From Urbifossiella limnaea (GTDB taxonomy: Bacteria > Planctomycetota > Planctomycetia > Gemmatales > Gemmataceae): a DNA stretch of 64,000 nucleotides. Position numbers and translations under genes: made by a program. Numbering within the stretch: the stretch's first letter is position 1; each line of letters starts with the position of its first letter. The stretch spans positions 1,534,322 to 1,598,321 of the forward strand of contig NZ_CP036273.1 of the NCBI RefSeq assembly GCF_007747215.1, in the 5' to 3' direction. The notes below the pieces were generated by a model. That model made no database searches. It had not been told where the DNA came from and was given only the letters and a program-made list of their open reading frames with translations. Below are positions 8,771 through 17,577 of this stretch, in pieces.

Positions 8771-9906
8771 CGCGCCGTCACTTCGACCGGCACGAGGTGG
8801 TTGATGAGGTACGAGCGCCGGTCCGGGTCGCGGGTCGGCGGCTGGGTGGCGCCGGCGGCGTCGGTGCAGCGGGCCACCACCCGCGCCGGGCCGCGGGCCG
8901 GCGTCCAGTCGAACGACCAGAACACCCACCGGTGCGGTTTCGCGTCGCCGTCCAGCTTCGCCGCCGTCCACGTCGCCCCGCCGTCGGTGCTGAGTTCGAT
9001 CTTGGCCACCGGCGACTCGCCGGCCCACGCCGCGCCGCGGACGGTGAACGGCCGGCCGGCGGGGATCACCTCCTGCGGCCCGAGGTTGGCGATCACCGCC
9101 TTCGGGAGCATCGTCGTGAGCGGCACCGTCTCGGGCTCGCCGCCGGCCCCGCGGGCGTACAGCGAATAGTCCATCGTCTGCCAGAACCCGCCGTAGGGGC
9201 GGTCGGTGACGACGATGCGGGTCAGCCACTTCACCGCGGCGCAGCCGAACCACCCGCCGACGACGGCCCGCAGCGGCGCCCCGTGGCTGCGCGTCAGCGG
9301 CTCGCCGTTCATGGTGGAGGCGAGCAGCACCTCGTCCTTGCGGGCCTTCGCCAGCGGCAGACCACGGCCGTAATGGATCGGCCCGGGGCTGGCCGGGTCG
9401 GCGGTGACGGCCCCGCGGTCGGCGCCGAACAGCACCACGTCCGCGGCGCCGGCCTTCGGGCGGGCGCGGTCGAGGACGGCGCCGAGCGGCGTGCCGGCCC
9501 ACGCCGCGGTACCGACGCCCCCCGTCGCCCACTGAAGGCCGCGGGCCTGCGGGACCAGGAAGACGCGGCCGTTGCCGGCGCACTCCACGGTCAGCGTCTG
9601 CTCGGCCTTGGCCAGCTGGGCCACCTCGGCGAGCGTCAGTTCGAGGCGGTTCTCGACGTGCCCCTCGACGACGAGTTTGAATGTGTTGGGATCGACGACC
9701 GGCGCCGCGAAGTGGCTGCGGACGAAGAACTGCTCGGTGGGCGTGACCGCGTGGGCGAAGCCGGACGGCGGCATCTCCAGGTTCCGCGGCTCGTGCATGC
9801 GCACGATCATGCCGCGGAACGGCTCCGGCTGACGGGCGGACGCGGCGCCGGCGAGCGGCAGCAGTGCGGCGGCCCGGAGCGCGTCGCGGCGGGTGGGGGC
9901 GGGCAT
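8767..9906 (-). CDS. sulfite-oxidase-like molybdopterin oxidoreductase (SorA/SoxC family)
   Basis: A 379-residue exported molybdoenzyme. The N-terminus has a twin-arginine signal (TRRDALRAAALLPLAGAAS). The Mo-coordinating cysteine is Cys109 in ECAGNGR, the hallmark of the sulfite oxidase superfamily. PLRAVVGGWFGCAAVKW matches the cofactor-domain signature. From about 285 there is the immunoglobulin-like dimerisation domain (IELSTDGGATWTAAKL). The substrate could be sulfite or another S-oxide. No cytochrome partner lies next to it. Confidence 0.9.
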   Translation of the reverse strand: MPAPTRRDALRAAALLPLAGAASARQPEPFRGMIVRMHEPRNLEMPPSGFAHAVTPTEQFFVRSHFAAPVVDPNTFKLVVEGHVENRLELTLAEVAQLAKAEQTLTVECAGNGRVFLVPQARGLQWATGGVGTAAWAGTPLGAVLDRARPKAGAADVVLFGADRGAVTADPASPGPIHYGRGLPLAKARKDEVLLASTMNGEPLTRSHGAPLRAVVGGWFGCAAVKWLTRIVVTDRPYGGFWQTMDYSLYARGAGGEPETVPLTTMLPKAVIANLGPQEVIPAGRPFTVRGAAWAGESPVAKIELSTDGGATWTAAKLDGDAKPHRWVFWSFDWTPARGPARVVARCTDAAGATQPPTRDPDRRSYLINHLVPVEVTAR

Positions 9907-9930
9907 GGTGTCGCTCCGAAAACCGGATTA

Positions 9931-10053
9931 ACTACAGAGTCACAGAGAGCACAGAGGGAAGACCGAAAGCAGAGGGAAGACAAGAATCTGGTCTCAAACT
10001 CTGCTTCGCTCCGTCTTCTGTCTTTCCTCTGTGCTCTCTGTGACTCCGTGGTT
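9931..10053. repeat. ACAGAGTCACAGAGAGCACAGAGG inverted repeat, copy 1
   Basis: The left side begins near 9931 (TAACTACAGAGTCACAGAG) and the right side ends near 10053 with the complementary CTCTGTGACTCCGTGGTT; the middle is imperfect. The same element occurs at 11154-11281. It fills the gap between two minus-strand genes. No transposase or target duplication is visible, so it looks like a REP/MITE-type intergenic palindrome. Confidence 0.8.
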
Positions 10054-10068
10054 GAATCGCTCTCTTGC

Positions 10069-11106
10069 TCAGAACCCCAGCCCGCGCGTCGTGGTGCGGA
10101 CGCGGACGAGCTTGTCGTTGGCGCAGATGTACAGCGTCGCCCCGTCGTCGCCGAACCCGCAGTTGGCGTTCTTGTCGCCGATGACGATCTTGCCCAGGTA
10201 GGTGAAGTCCGGGGCGAACACGTACACGCCGTCGGGGCCGGTGGCGAAGATGTTCCCCTTCGCGTCCACCTTCATGCCGTCCGGCAGGCCCGGCTTCTTC
10301 GCCACCACCTCGGGCGTGGCGTCGAAGATGACCCGGCCGGCGCCGCTGATGGCGCCGTCGGCGCCGAGCGGGAAGGCCATCCAGATCGCCCGCGCGGGGT
10401 CGGAGTTGGCCACGTACAGCGTCTTGTTGTCCGGCGACAGCGCGATGCCGTTCGGCCGGCTCATCTCCTTCGTCAGCAGCGTCAGCTCGCCGTTCGGCTT
10501 CAGCCGGTAGACGCCCTGGAACTGCAGCTCCTTCGCCGGGTCGTCCATCTGCTTCGGCAGGCCGTACGGCGGGTCGGTGAAGTACAGGTCGCCGTTCGGG
10601 TGGTACACCAGGTCGTTCGGGCTGTTGAACCGCTTCCCGTTGTACTTGTCCGCGACCGTCTGGAACTTGCCGTCGGCGGTGAGGCGGGAAATCCGCCGGT
10701 CGCCGTGCTGGCACAGCACGAGGGCGCCGTCCTTGTCGAACGCGAGGCCGTTGGCCCCGGGCTCGTAGCCGGTGAACGGCTCCTTGCCGGTGTAGCCGCT
10801 CGGCTTCAGGAACTCCTTGAGCCCGTCGGCCGGCGACCAGCTCATGACGCGGTTGTTGGGGATGTCGGTGAACAGCACCCGCTTGGCCTTCTTGTCCCAG
10901 ACCGGCCCCTCGGTCCACTTGAACCCGCCGGCGAGCACCTCGATGACGGCGCCCTTGGGGAGGAGTTCGTCGATCTTGGCGTTCTTGCGCTCGATGCTAC
11001 CGATGGTGGCCTTCTTCTCGCCGGGCTGCGCCGCGGACGGCGCGGGGGCGAGGGCGACGAGGGCGGCGGCGGCGAGGGCGGCCGGCGCGGCGAACACGCG
11101 CAACAT
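10069..11106 (-). CDS. SMP-30/gluconolactonase-like secreted propeller
   Basis: 345 residues with a signal peptide (MLRVFAAPAALAAAALVALA). The six-bladed SMP-30/gluconolactonase fold is marked by GGFKWTEGPVWDKKAKRVLF, GANGLAFDKDGALVLCQHG, FNSPNDLVYHPNGDLYFTDP, SRPNGIALSPDNKTLYVANS and LPDGMKVDAKGNIFATGPDG. The conserved Glu (TEGP) and Asn/Asp (SPNDL, PDGM) are the usual metal ligands. I placed the start at the internal ATG at 11106 because it begins the signal peptide and has GGAG upstream. Sugar lactone hydrolysis is the family activity; substrate unknown. Confidence 0.9.
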   Translation of the reverse strand: MLRVFAAPAALAAAALVALAPAPSAAQPGEKKATIGSIERKNAKIDELLPKGAVIEVLAGGFKWTEGPVWDKKAKRVLFTDIPNNRVMSWSPADGLKEFLKPSGYTGKEPFTGYEPGANGLAFDKDGALVLCQHGDRRISRLTADGKFQTVADKYNGKRFNSPNDLVYHPNGDLYFTDPPYGLPKQMDDPAKELQFQGVYRLKPNGELTLLTKEMSRPNGIALSPDNKTLYVANSDPARAIWMAFPLGADGAISGAGRVIFDATPEVVAKKPGLPDGMKVDAKGNIFATGPDGVYVFAPDFTYLGKIVIGDKNANCGFGDDGATLYICANDKLVRVRTTTRGLGF

Positions 11107-11153
11107 GGGGCGGGGCTCCGGGAGAGACTGTGGACGGGATACAGAAAGCAGAT

Positions 11154-11281
11154 TAACCACAGAGTCACAGAGAGCACAGAGGGAAGACCGAAAGCCGAGC
11201 GGAAATCCTATTCGAAAACAAGGTCTTCATTCTTCCTTGCTTTCGGTCTTCCCTCTGTGCTCTCTGTGACTCTGTGGTTAA
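11154..11281. repeat. ACAGAGTCACAGAGAGCACAGAGG inverted repeat, copy 2
   Basis: Starts near 11154 (TTAACCACAGAGTCACAGAG) and ends near 11281 with the complement (CTCTGTGACTCTGTGGTTAA). Outer arms of about 40 bases pair almost perfectly, including the AGGGAAGACCGAAAG segment. Same element as at 9931-10053, here between the SMP-30 gene and a DUF1501 gene. Confidence 0.85.
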
Positions 11282-11305
11282 TCGGCCTCCGGCCTCCCGT
11301 CCCCG

Positions 11306-12715
11306 CTAAGCCAGCGCCTTTTCGACCACGCGCCCCGCCACGTCCGTCAGCCGCTCGTCGCGGCCGTCGTGCGGGTACGTCAGCCGCTCGTGGTCGAAGC
11401 CGAGCAGGTGCAGGATCGTGGCGTGGAAGTCGTTCACGCTCACGCGGTCCTCGATGCCGTGCAGGCCGAACTCGTCGGTGGCGCCGACGACGGTGCCGCC
11501 CTTCGATCCGCCGCCGGCCAGCCACATGGTGTAGCCGAGCGGGTTGTGGTCGCGGCCGCGCCCGCCCTGGCTGTTGGGCGTCCGCCCGAACTCGCTGCAC
11601 CACACCACCAGCGTGTCCTTCAGCAGCCCGCGCCGCTTCAGGTCCGTCAGCAGCGCCGCCACCGGCCGGTCGGCGTGGCCGCACATCGTCTCGTGGTTGC
11701 CGTTGATGTCGTCGTGCGCGTCCCACTGCGTGATCAGCGGCCCGCCGCCGCTGTACACCGTGACGAACCGCACCCCGCGCTCGACGAGCCGGCGGGCCAG
11801 CAGCAGCCGCGTGCCGAAGTCGGCCGTCTTCGCGTCGTCGGTGCCGTACAGCGCCTTCGTCTCGGCCGTCTCGCGGCTCAGGTCCACGGCCTCCGGCGCG
11901 TGCTGCTGCATCCGGAAGGCGAGTTCGTAGCTGGCGGTGCGGGCGTCGAGGTCGGGGTCGCCGGGCGGGGCGTGCAGCTCGTTGAGCCGCCGCACCAGGT
12001 CGAACGAGCGGCGGTTCTGCTCCGGCCCGGTGCCGGGCGGCGGCCGCAGGTTGAGGATCGGGCTCGCCCCGCGGCGCAGCAGCGTCCCCTGGTACACGGC
12101 GGGGAGAAAGGCGCTCCCCCAGCACGGCGCCCCGCCCTCGGGCACGCCTTCGGGCTGCGGCAGCACGCAGTACGCCGGGAGGTTCTGGTTCTCGGTGCCG
12201 AGGCCGTACGTCACCCAGCTGCCGAGGCTCGGGAAGCCCATGAGCGTGCGGCCGCTGTGCAGCTCGTACATGGCCGGGGCGTGGACCGTGGACGTACACC
12301 AGCACGCCCGCAGGAAGCAGATGTCGTCCGCACACGCGGCGGTGCGCGGCATCAGGTCGGACAGCTCGATGCCGCTCTTGCCGTAGCGCTGCCAGCGGCG
12401 CGTGCTCGGCAGGATGACCTCGTTGCCGGTGGTGAACTGGCTGCGGGCGCGGCCGGCCGCCTCGGGCAGCGGCTTGCCGGCCTGCCGTTCGAGTTCGGGC
12501 TTGCGGTCGAACAGGTCCATCTGGCTCGGCCCGCCGACGGCGAAGATGAAGATGACGCGCTTGGCCTTCGGCTCGAAGTGCGGCCGCTTGGCGGCGAGCG
12601 GCGAGCGGGGCTGGGCGTGGGCCTCGTTCAGTAGCGCGTGGAGGGCAATGCCGCCGAGGCCGCCGCCGGCGGCGTAGAGGAAGTCGCGGCGGCTGCGGGG
12701 GGTGTGCGGGGTCAT
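11306..12715 (-). CDS. DUF1501 twin-arginine exported protein
   Basis: 469 residues, starting at the ATG at 12715 so that a Tat signal opens the protein ([20 protein letters not shown]). The DUF1501 family belongs to the alkaline phosphatase/sulfatase fold and is very abundant in planctomycetes. Typical segments are [56 protein letters not shown] and [20 protein letters not shown] followed by DHNP. Upstream in-frame sequence belongs to a palindromic repeat and is not part of the gene. Function unknown; in many planctomycete operons these genes pair with DUF1549/DUF1553 cytochrome genes, which are absent here. Confidence 0.9.
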   Translation of the reverse strand: MTPHTPRSRRDFLYAAGGGLGGIALHALLNEAHAQPRSPLAAKRPHFEPKAKRVIFIFAVGGPSQMDLFDRKPELERQAGKPLPEAAGRARSQFTTGNEVILPSTRRWQRYGKSGIELSDLMPRTAACADDICFLRACWCTSTVHAPAMYELHSGRTLMGFPSLGSWVTYGLGTENQNLPAYCVLPQPEGVPEGGAPCWGSAFLPAVYQGTLLRRGASPILNLRPPPGTGPEQNRRSFDLVRRLNELHAPPGDPDLDARTASYELAFRMQQHAPEAVDLSRETAETKALYGTDDAKTADFGTRLLLARRLVERGVRFVTVYSGGGPLITQWDAHDDINGNHETMCGHADRPVAALLTDLKRRGLLKDTLVVWCSEFGRTPNSQGGRGRDHNPLGYTMWLAGGGSKGGTVVGATDEFGLHGIEDRVSVNDFHATILHLLGFDHERLTYPHDGRDERLTDVAGRVVEKALA

Positions 12716-12765
12716 GGGTTGAGCGTACCCGCGGGGCGGGGGCGCCGCAAGCGGCGAGGCGGTCA

Positions 12766-12879
12766 GAGCCCCGAAGGGGCGGCAGCCAATAGCCCGGGGC
12801 GTAAGCACTGGGAGGCCTACGGCGGAGACGCACCCAGGGCTTGCGCCCCGGGCTATTGGCTGCCGCCCCTTCGGAGCTC
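12766..12879. repeat. 41-bp inverted repeat with CCCGGGCTATTGGC core
   Basis: Arms at 12766-12806 and 12839-12879 pair closely (GAGCCCCGAAGGGGCGGCAG on the left, complement on the right). The intervening loop holds GGCCTACGGCGGAGACGC, whose start also occurs next to the 18512-18633 palindrome, so the two elements share a family. It fills the 315-base gap between divergent genes; no promoter could be picked out. Confidence 0.85.
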
Positions 12880-13030
12880 CGGACCAAAGCCGCGGGCGTC
12901 TCCGACTGATCACATCGAGCCACCCGCGTCCGGCGGCCAGTATACCCTGCCCGGTGGGCGTTCGCGCCCGCCGCGTCTAAACCATCACCCGCCGGCGCCC
13001 CCTCCCCGCGTCCCTCACGGAGAGCGACCG

Positions 13031-15112
13031 ATGACTCGCAGACTGACCGCCGCACTCGGAGTGCTCCTCATGGCCGCCACCCCCACCTTCGCCGACGAAG
13101 GGATGTGGCTGTTCAACAACCCGCCCGCCGCCCAGCTCAAGGCGAAATACCAGTTCGAGCCCACCCCCGACTGGCTCGACCACCTGCGGCTCTCGTCCGT
13201 CCGGTTCAACTCCGGCGGGTCCGGCAGCTTCGTCAGCGCCGACGGCCTCGTCATGACCAACCACCACGTCGGCGCCGACGACCTGGCCAAGCTGTCGGAC
13301 GAGAAGAACAACTACCTCCGCGACGGGTTCCACGCCAAGACCCGCGACGCCGAGATCAAGTGCAAGGGGCTCGAACTCAACGTCCTGCTCGCCATCAAGG
13401 ACGTGACCAACGACGTGAACGCCGCGGTGAACCCGGGCATGGCCCCGGCCGACGCGTTCAAGGCCCGGCAGGCCCGCATCGCCGAGATCGAGAAGGCCAA
13501 CGCCGACGAGAAGGCCAGCGTCCGCGCCGACGTGGTGAGCCTGTACGCCGGCGGGCAGTACCACCTGTACACGTTCCGCAAGTACACCGACATCCGCCTC
13601 GTGTTCGCCCCCGAGAAGGGCATCGCGTTCTTCGGCGGCGACCCGGACAACTTCGAGTACCCGCGCTACGACCTCGACGTGTGCTTCTTCCGCGTCTACA
13701 ACGGCGGCGCCCCGCTGAAGACGCAGCACTACCTGAAGTGGAGCGCCGCCGGGGCCAAGGAGAACGAGCTGGTGTTCGTCTCGGGTCACCCCGGCCGCAC
13801 CAACCGGCAGAACACCGTCGCCGAGCTGCAGTACCTCCGCGACACCGGCTACCCCTACCTCCTCCAGCGGCTCGTGCGGCTGGAAGTGCTGCTGAGCGCC
13901 TGGGGCGGCCGCACGGCCGAGAACATGCGCCGCGCCGAGGACGACCTGTTCAGCATCCAGAACAGCCGCAAGGCCCGGCTCGGCGGCCTCGCCGGGCTGC
14001 TCGACCCGAAGCTGTTCGGCCGCAAGGTGGCCGACGAGCAGCGGCTCCGCGAGTTCATCGGCAAGAGCATGAACACCGACGTGAAGGCCGCCGAGGGGGC
14101 GTTCGCCGCCGTCGAGAAGGCCGAGAAGGTGCGGGCCGAGCTGATCCGCGACCTGACGCTGCTGGAGAACGCGGCCGGGTTCAACAGCGCGTCGTTCGGC
14201 ATCGCCCGCACCCTGGCCCGCGCCGCCGACGAGCTGCCGAAGGCGCCCGCCGAGCGGCTCCGCGAGTTCGGCGACGCCCGCATCCCGTCGCTGAAGTTCC
14301 AGCTCTTCTCGGACGAGCCGATCCACGAGGACATCGAGACGGTGAAGCTCACCGACGGCCTGACGTTCCTGGCCACGAGCCTGGGGCCGGACCACGAGCT
14401 GGTGAAGAAGGTGCTCGCCGGCAAGTCGCCGCGCGACCGGGCCTACGAGGTGGTGAGCAAGACGAAGGTCCGCGACCCCGAGTTCCGCAAGAAGATGTTC
14501 GAGGGCGGTAAGGCCGCGGTGGACGCGGCCGCCGACCCGATGATCGAGCTGGCGCGGCTGGTGGACCCGGCGTCGCGGGCGGCCCGGCGGCGGTTTGAGA
14601 CGGAGGTCGAGGAGCCGAAGCGGCAGGCGCACTCGGCGCTGGCGAAGGCCCGGTACGCGATGGACGGCGACCAGGTGTACCCGGACGCCACGTTCACGCT
14701 GCGGCTGGCGTTCGGCACCGTGAAGGGGTACACCGAGGCCGGCAAGGCGGTGCCCCCGTTCTCGACGATGGACGGCCTGTACGCCCGGAGCAAGGAGCTG
14801 GGGAACACCGGGCCGTTCGAGCTGCCGAAGCGGTGGGTCGACCGCAAGGACAAGCTCGACCTGAAGACGCCGTTCAACTTCGTGTGCACGGCGGACATCA
14901 TCGGCGGGAACAGCGGCAGCCCGGTGGTGAACAAGGCCGGCGAGGTGGTCGGGCTGATCTTCGACGGCAACATCCAGAGCCTGGTGCTGGACTTCATCTA
15001 CGACGAGTCCGAGGCCCGCGCGGTGAGCGTGGACAGCCGGGCGATCGTGGAGGCGCTGCGGAAGGTGTACGACGCCGACGCGCTGGTCGCGGAGCTGACC
15101 GGGAAGAAGTAA
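13031..15112 (+). CDS. S46 family serine peptidase (dipeptidyl-peptidase 7/11 type)
   Basis: 693 residues with a signal peptide (MTRRLTAALGVLLMAATPTFA), then DEGMWLFNN, the usual start of mature S46 enzymes. The catalytic His lies in VMTNHHVG (about 78-79), the Asp region in FGGDPDNFEYPRYDLD (about 203-217) and the Ser in IIGGNSGSPVV (about 629). S46 enzymes release dipeptides from peptide N-termini in the periplasm. The start at 13031 gives the signal peptide directly; in-frame sequence upstream belongs to the palindrome. A 25-bp hairpin follows 12 bases past the stop. Confidence 0.93.
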   Translation: MTRRLTAALGVLLMAATPTFADEGMWLFNNPPAAQLKAKYQFEPTPDWLDHLRLSSVRFNSGGSGSFVSADGLVMTNHHVGADDLAKLSDEKNNYLRDGFHAKTRDAEIKCKGLELNVLLAIKDVTNDVNAAVNPGMAPADAFKARQARIAEIEKANADEKASVRADVVSLYAGGQYHLYTFRKYTDIRLVFAPEKGIAFFGGDPDNFEYPRYDLDVCFFRVYNGGAPLKTQHYLKWSAAGAKENELVFVSGHPGRTNRQNTVAELQYLRDTGYPYLLQRLVRLEVLLSAWGGRTAENMRRAEDDLFSIQNSRKARLGGLAGLLDPKLFGRKVADEQRLREFIGKSMNTDVKAAEGAFAAVEKAEKVRAELIRDLTLLENAAGFNSASFGIARTLARAADELPKAPAERLREFGDARIPSLKFQLFSDEPIHEDIETVKLTDGLTFLATSLGPDHELVKKVLAGKSPRDRAYEVVSKTKVRDPEFRKKMFEGGKAAVDAAADPMIELARLVDPASRAARRRFETEVEEPKRQAHSALAKARYAMDGDQVYPDATFTLRLAFGTVKGYTEAGKAVPPFSTMDGLYARSKELGNTGPFELPKRWVDRKDKLDLKTPFNFVCTADIIGGNSGSPVVNKAGEVVGLIFDGNIQSLVLDFIYDESEARAVSVDSRAIVEALRKVYDADALVAELTGKK

Positions 15113-15123
15113 GCGCGGCGAGC

Positions 15124-15190
15124 GTCCCGAGTCCGCGGGCTGTTCCCGAGCGCGTCTGGTGCGCCCGGGAACAGCCCGCGGACGCGGGAC
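15124..15190. terminator. 25-bp hairpin after the S46 peptidase gene
   Basis: Arms at 15124-15148 and 15166-15190 pair with one mismatch around a 17-nt loop, beginning 12 bases after the stop. There is no U-tract. A terminator or 3'-end stabiliser is likely. Confidence 0.65.
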
Positions 15191-15261
15191 GAGAAGCTTC
15201 CGTTCCGGGAATATTCTTGCGACCACTCGCCACCCCGCGGTACGCTCCGTCGGACGGGCCG

Positions 15262-15402
15262 TGCCCGCCGCGGGGGTGTTCGTCCGCTGGACGATCCGGC
15301 CGTGGAAGGTGATCTTCGGCAACCCCCGGCTGCTGCCGTCGGTCTAGCCGCGATTCTTGTTTCCGGCCGAGGGGGGTCGATCCCCGGAAACATGTCACCG
15401 AC
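15262..15402 (+). pseudogene. duplicated 3' tail of the YciI-like gene
   Basis: Bases 15262-15402 are nearly identical to the reverse complement of about 28621-28757, which holds the last roughly 28 codons of the YciI-like gene (GVFVRWTIRPWKVIFGNPRL, then LPSV and stop) plus about 60 bases beyond the stop. No start or N-terminal part exists here. The reading frame and stop are intact, with small differences near the hairpin GTTTCCGGCCG...CGGAAAC. It appears to be a segmental copy, not a gene. The rest of 15191-15590 shows no feature. Confidence 0.85.
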
Positions 15403-15590
15403 TCATAAAAAAGTTCGTTGACGCGATCGGCCGCCCGTGCGTCGGCCGGAACCCTTTCTCCAACTGAATCTTCCGGCTGTGCGACTACCGTCGATCGCTG
15501 GTGACCCACACCTTCCCACACGTCTCGTCAACCCACTACACAGCAGGCTGATCATGCGATCTTTCACGAATTCGAGCACGACTGCGGGTG

Positions 15591-16172
15591 CTATTTCACT
15601 ACTGGCTTGAACAGGGCCGTGACCGATCTTCTTCGATCCGTGACATAAACGGCCACCGTATTGTCCTCGCCGGGCAAGAACAGGTTGGTGTTCCCAAACA
15701 AGTAACGCTGGGTCTCATCATCGAATCGTGCTAGCAGCCGTTGCTTTTCCTCAGCCTTCTCTTTCGACGCAGCGAGGAGCAGCAGACGCTCTGCAGACTG
15801 CAAGGTTTCGAGAAGGGCGAGTCCGGGTCGTGGCTGGCCCTTCCGGTACATCACGTTATTTATCTCTTGTGCTTTGCTCTCAGCCAAGCGACTAATAACG
15901 ACCGTATCCATATTCGAGTGACTGTAAATAATGTCATATGCAGCGTCGTACTTAAGACCGTTGAATTCGTAGACGCCGTCTTTGTTGGTTATCACACTGT
16001 GAACCGAGTCGTTCTTGCCAGTAGGGTGGAGCTCAACGCTTACCCCCTGGATGGGTTGCTTCGTGGAGTCGACCACAACACCTTTGACCTTCTGGCCGTG
16101 TGCTATGGCAGGTAGGCCAACGAGAGCGATGAGAACGGAACATGGGCGGAGTAATCGGATGCTCTGGACCAT
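15591..16172 (-). CDS. secreted carboxypeptidase-regulatory-like domain protein
   Basis: 193 residues from the ATG at 16172: signal peptide (MVQSIRLLRPCSVLIALVGL), then a CarboxypepD_reg/CNA-B-like beta domain (VKGVVVDSTKQPIQGVSVEL, DGVYEFNGLKY) and a more helical C-terminal half rich in E/K/R. The upstream gene's stop and this start share a base (TGATG), so translation is probably coupled. Base composition is clearly below the window norm (32 of 60 bases G+C at 15661-15720). Function unknown. Confidence 0.75.
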   Translation of the reverse strand: MVQSIRLLRPCSVLIALVGLPAIAHGQKVKGVVVDSTKQPIQGVSVELHPTGKNDSVHSVITNKDGVYEFNGLKYDAAYDIIYSHSNMDTVVISRLAESKAQEINNVMYRKGQPRPGLALLETLQSAERLLLLAASKEKAEEKQRLLARFDDETQRYLFGNTNLFLPGEDNTVAVYVTDRRRSVTALFKPVVK

Positions 16173-17110
16173 CACTTCGCTCCTGTACTGGTTGTGCGGG
16201 GCGTAGTAGCCTTGATCTGCTGGTTCAGCTTCGTCGGAAATGGTCGGTGATCCTTCAGCGTAACCCGGAGGATGCCGAAAACGCGGTCGCCGGGTTCTGA
16301 AGCTGGAATTGACAGCGTAAGAATGTCATCGACCGATTGGTCAGCGGGGACAGGTTCGTAGGCACGCACTTCCCGACCATCGCGCACCCTAAACACGTAC
16401 CCGGTGACTTCGAACCACCCAGGTTCGACAGACTGTAAAGTTAGCTGGAATGGCTTCGTGGGATGCGGGAACGGGTGCGTCTCGAACAAGACGATCTTGT
16501 AGCGCTGCCCTTCTCCATTACCTTCCGCGGCAAGAGAGGTGCGGATCGCATTGAGAAACGGGGCCTTTTCGATCACTACTTTGTCCTGAGTAGGATCAAA
16601 GTACCGGGCCTCATGAAAAGTAATTTCCGCCGGAATGTCCGTGCGGACATGGTGCAAGAGGGGCGCCAGCCCTATCGACGCGACCAAGCCGACAAAGGTG
16701 GCACCTGCGGCAAACACCCAGCAGCGATGTCGGCGGTCTAACGATTCAAGGTAGCTGGCAAGACCATCTCGCTCCGCCTTGCTGAAAGGTCTGCTGGCCC
16801 GACGGATTTCTTTAGCCGCCTCTGCTGTACGTGCCGACGGCGTCCCCAGCCAACGGATGAAAAACGCTGCGAGCAGTGCAAGGAACCCAAGCAAAAGCGA
16901 GACATACCGATCCGATAGGATACCAGGAAGCCAACCTGGAAGCCATTGCGCAAAACCGACTGCCACAGGGGACAGGAACATAAGTACGTAGCTGACTATC
17001 TCGCTGACCTTCCACCATCCAGTCAGGTTCGACAGGTCTTTGGGTAGGTCCGGCAAGTGGCTACCGGAGTTCCCCTCTCCATTTGAGTCTTCTTGTTTGT
17101 CGATGGGCAC
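16172..17110 (-). CDS. uncharacterised membrane protein with three hydrophobic segments
   Basis: About 312 residues. I chose the GTG at 17110 because AAGGAG sits 6 bases before it; the in-frame TTG at 17125 would put that site inside the gene. Hydrophobic helices are near 35-55 (VSYVLMFLSPVAVGFAQWLP), 58-80 (YVSLLLGFLALLAAFFIRWL) and 120-142 (CWVFAAGATFVGLVASIGLA). The C-terminal 150 residues look like an extracytoplasmic beta-rich domain (PGWFEVTGYVFRVRDGREV). No family recognised. Lower G+C than the neighbours, as for the coupled downstream gene, which suggests acquisition as a pair. Confidence 0.75.
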   Translation of the reverse strand: MPIDKQEDSNGEGNSGSHLPDLPKDLSNLTGWWKVSEIVSYVLMFLSPVAVGFAQWLPGWLPGILSDRYVSLLLGFLALLAAFFIRWLGTPSARTAEAAKEIRRASRPFSKAERDGLASYLESLDRRHRCWVFAAGATFVGLVASIGLAPLLHHVRTDIPAEITFHEARYFDPTQDKVVIEKAPFLNAIRTSLAAEGNGEGQRYKIVLFETHPFPHPTKPFQLTLQSVEPGWFEVTGYVFRVRDGREVRAYEPVPADQSVDDILTLSIPASEPGDRVFGILRVTLKDHRPFPTKLNQQIKATTPRTTSTGAK

Positions 17111-17162
17111 TGCACACTCCTTCAAAGCACCTTGCCCGTGAGACGGAGCGGCGGAGTCGTCG

Positions 17163-17543
17163 TCACATCAGCGCCGGCCCGTCGGGGTCCACGGCGACCA
17201 CCCCGGGGAACGACCGCAGCACCTCGACGACCGTGTGGAAGTCGGCGAGGTGCTCGACGAACGGGTCCGGCGTGTCGCTCCACACCTCGACCCGGCGGTC
17301 GCACCGGGCGAGCCCCTGGCCGTCTTCCAGGCCGGCGATCCTCTCGGCCATCTCGACCGACTCGGCCAGCGCGGCGGGTCCGGCGTTCAGGATCAGTTCA
17401 ATCTCCCAGTCGCCCTTCTGCACGGTGACCTGGGCGCCGGCCTGCGACACCGCCGCGTCCGGGAAGCGGGCGCGAAGGCGGGCGGCGGCGTCGTCCAGCG
17501 TGAACGGGCAGTCCGGCGGGAGCAGGCCGTAGGCACGGTACAT
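17163..17543 (-). CDS. conserved hypothetical protein, 126 residues
   Basis: A cytoplasmic-looking protein with no signal peptide or membrane segment: MYRAYGLLPPDCPFTLDDAA, alternating helical and beta stretches, ending VVAVDPDGPALM. Codon use is normal for the window. It lies 34 bases after the SMP-30 gene on the same strand and may be its downstream operon partner. No family recognised. Confidence 0.7.
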   Translation of the reverse strand: MYRAYGLLPPDCPFTLDDAAARLRARFPDAAVSQAGAQVTVQKGDWEIELILNAGPAALAESVEMAERIAGLEDGQGLARCDRRVEVWSDTPDPFVEHLADFHTVVEVLRSFPGVVAVDPDGPALM

Positions 17544-17577
17544 CGCAAGTCTCCGGGGTGTGGGGGCCGGCGCTGCC

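Noticed and set aside
9931-11281. Insertion sequence formed by the two ACAGAG elements around the SMP-30 gene
   Set aside because: Each copy is itself a palindrome, the gene between is an ordinary secreted propeller, and no transposase or target duplication is visible.
12719-12913. N-terminal extension of the DUF1501 protein up to 12913
   Set aside because: The extension translates the palindrome ([14 protein letters not shown]-like text) and would bury the twin-arginine signal; the ATG at 12715 starts it correctly.
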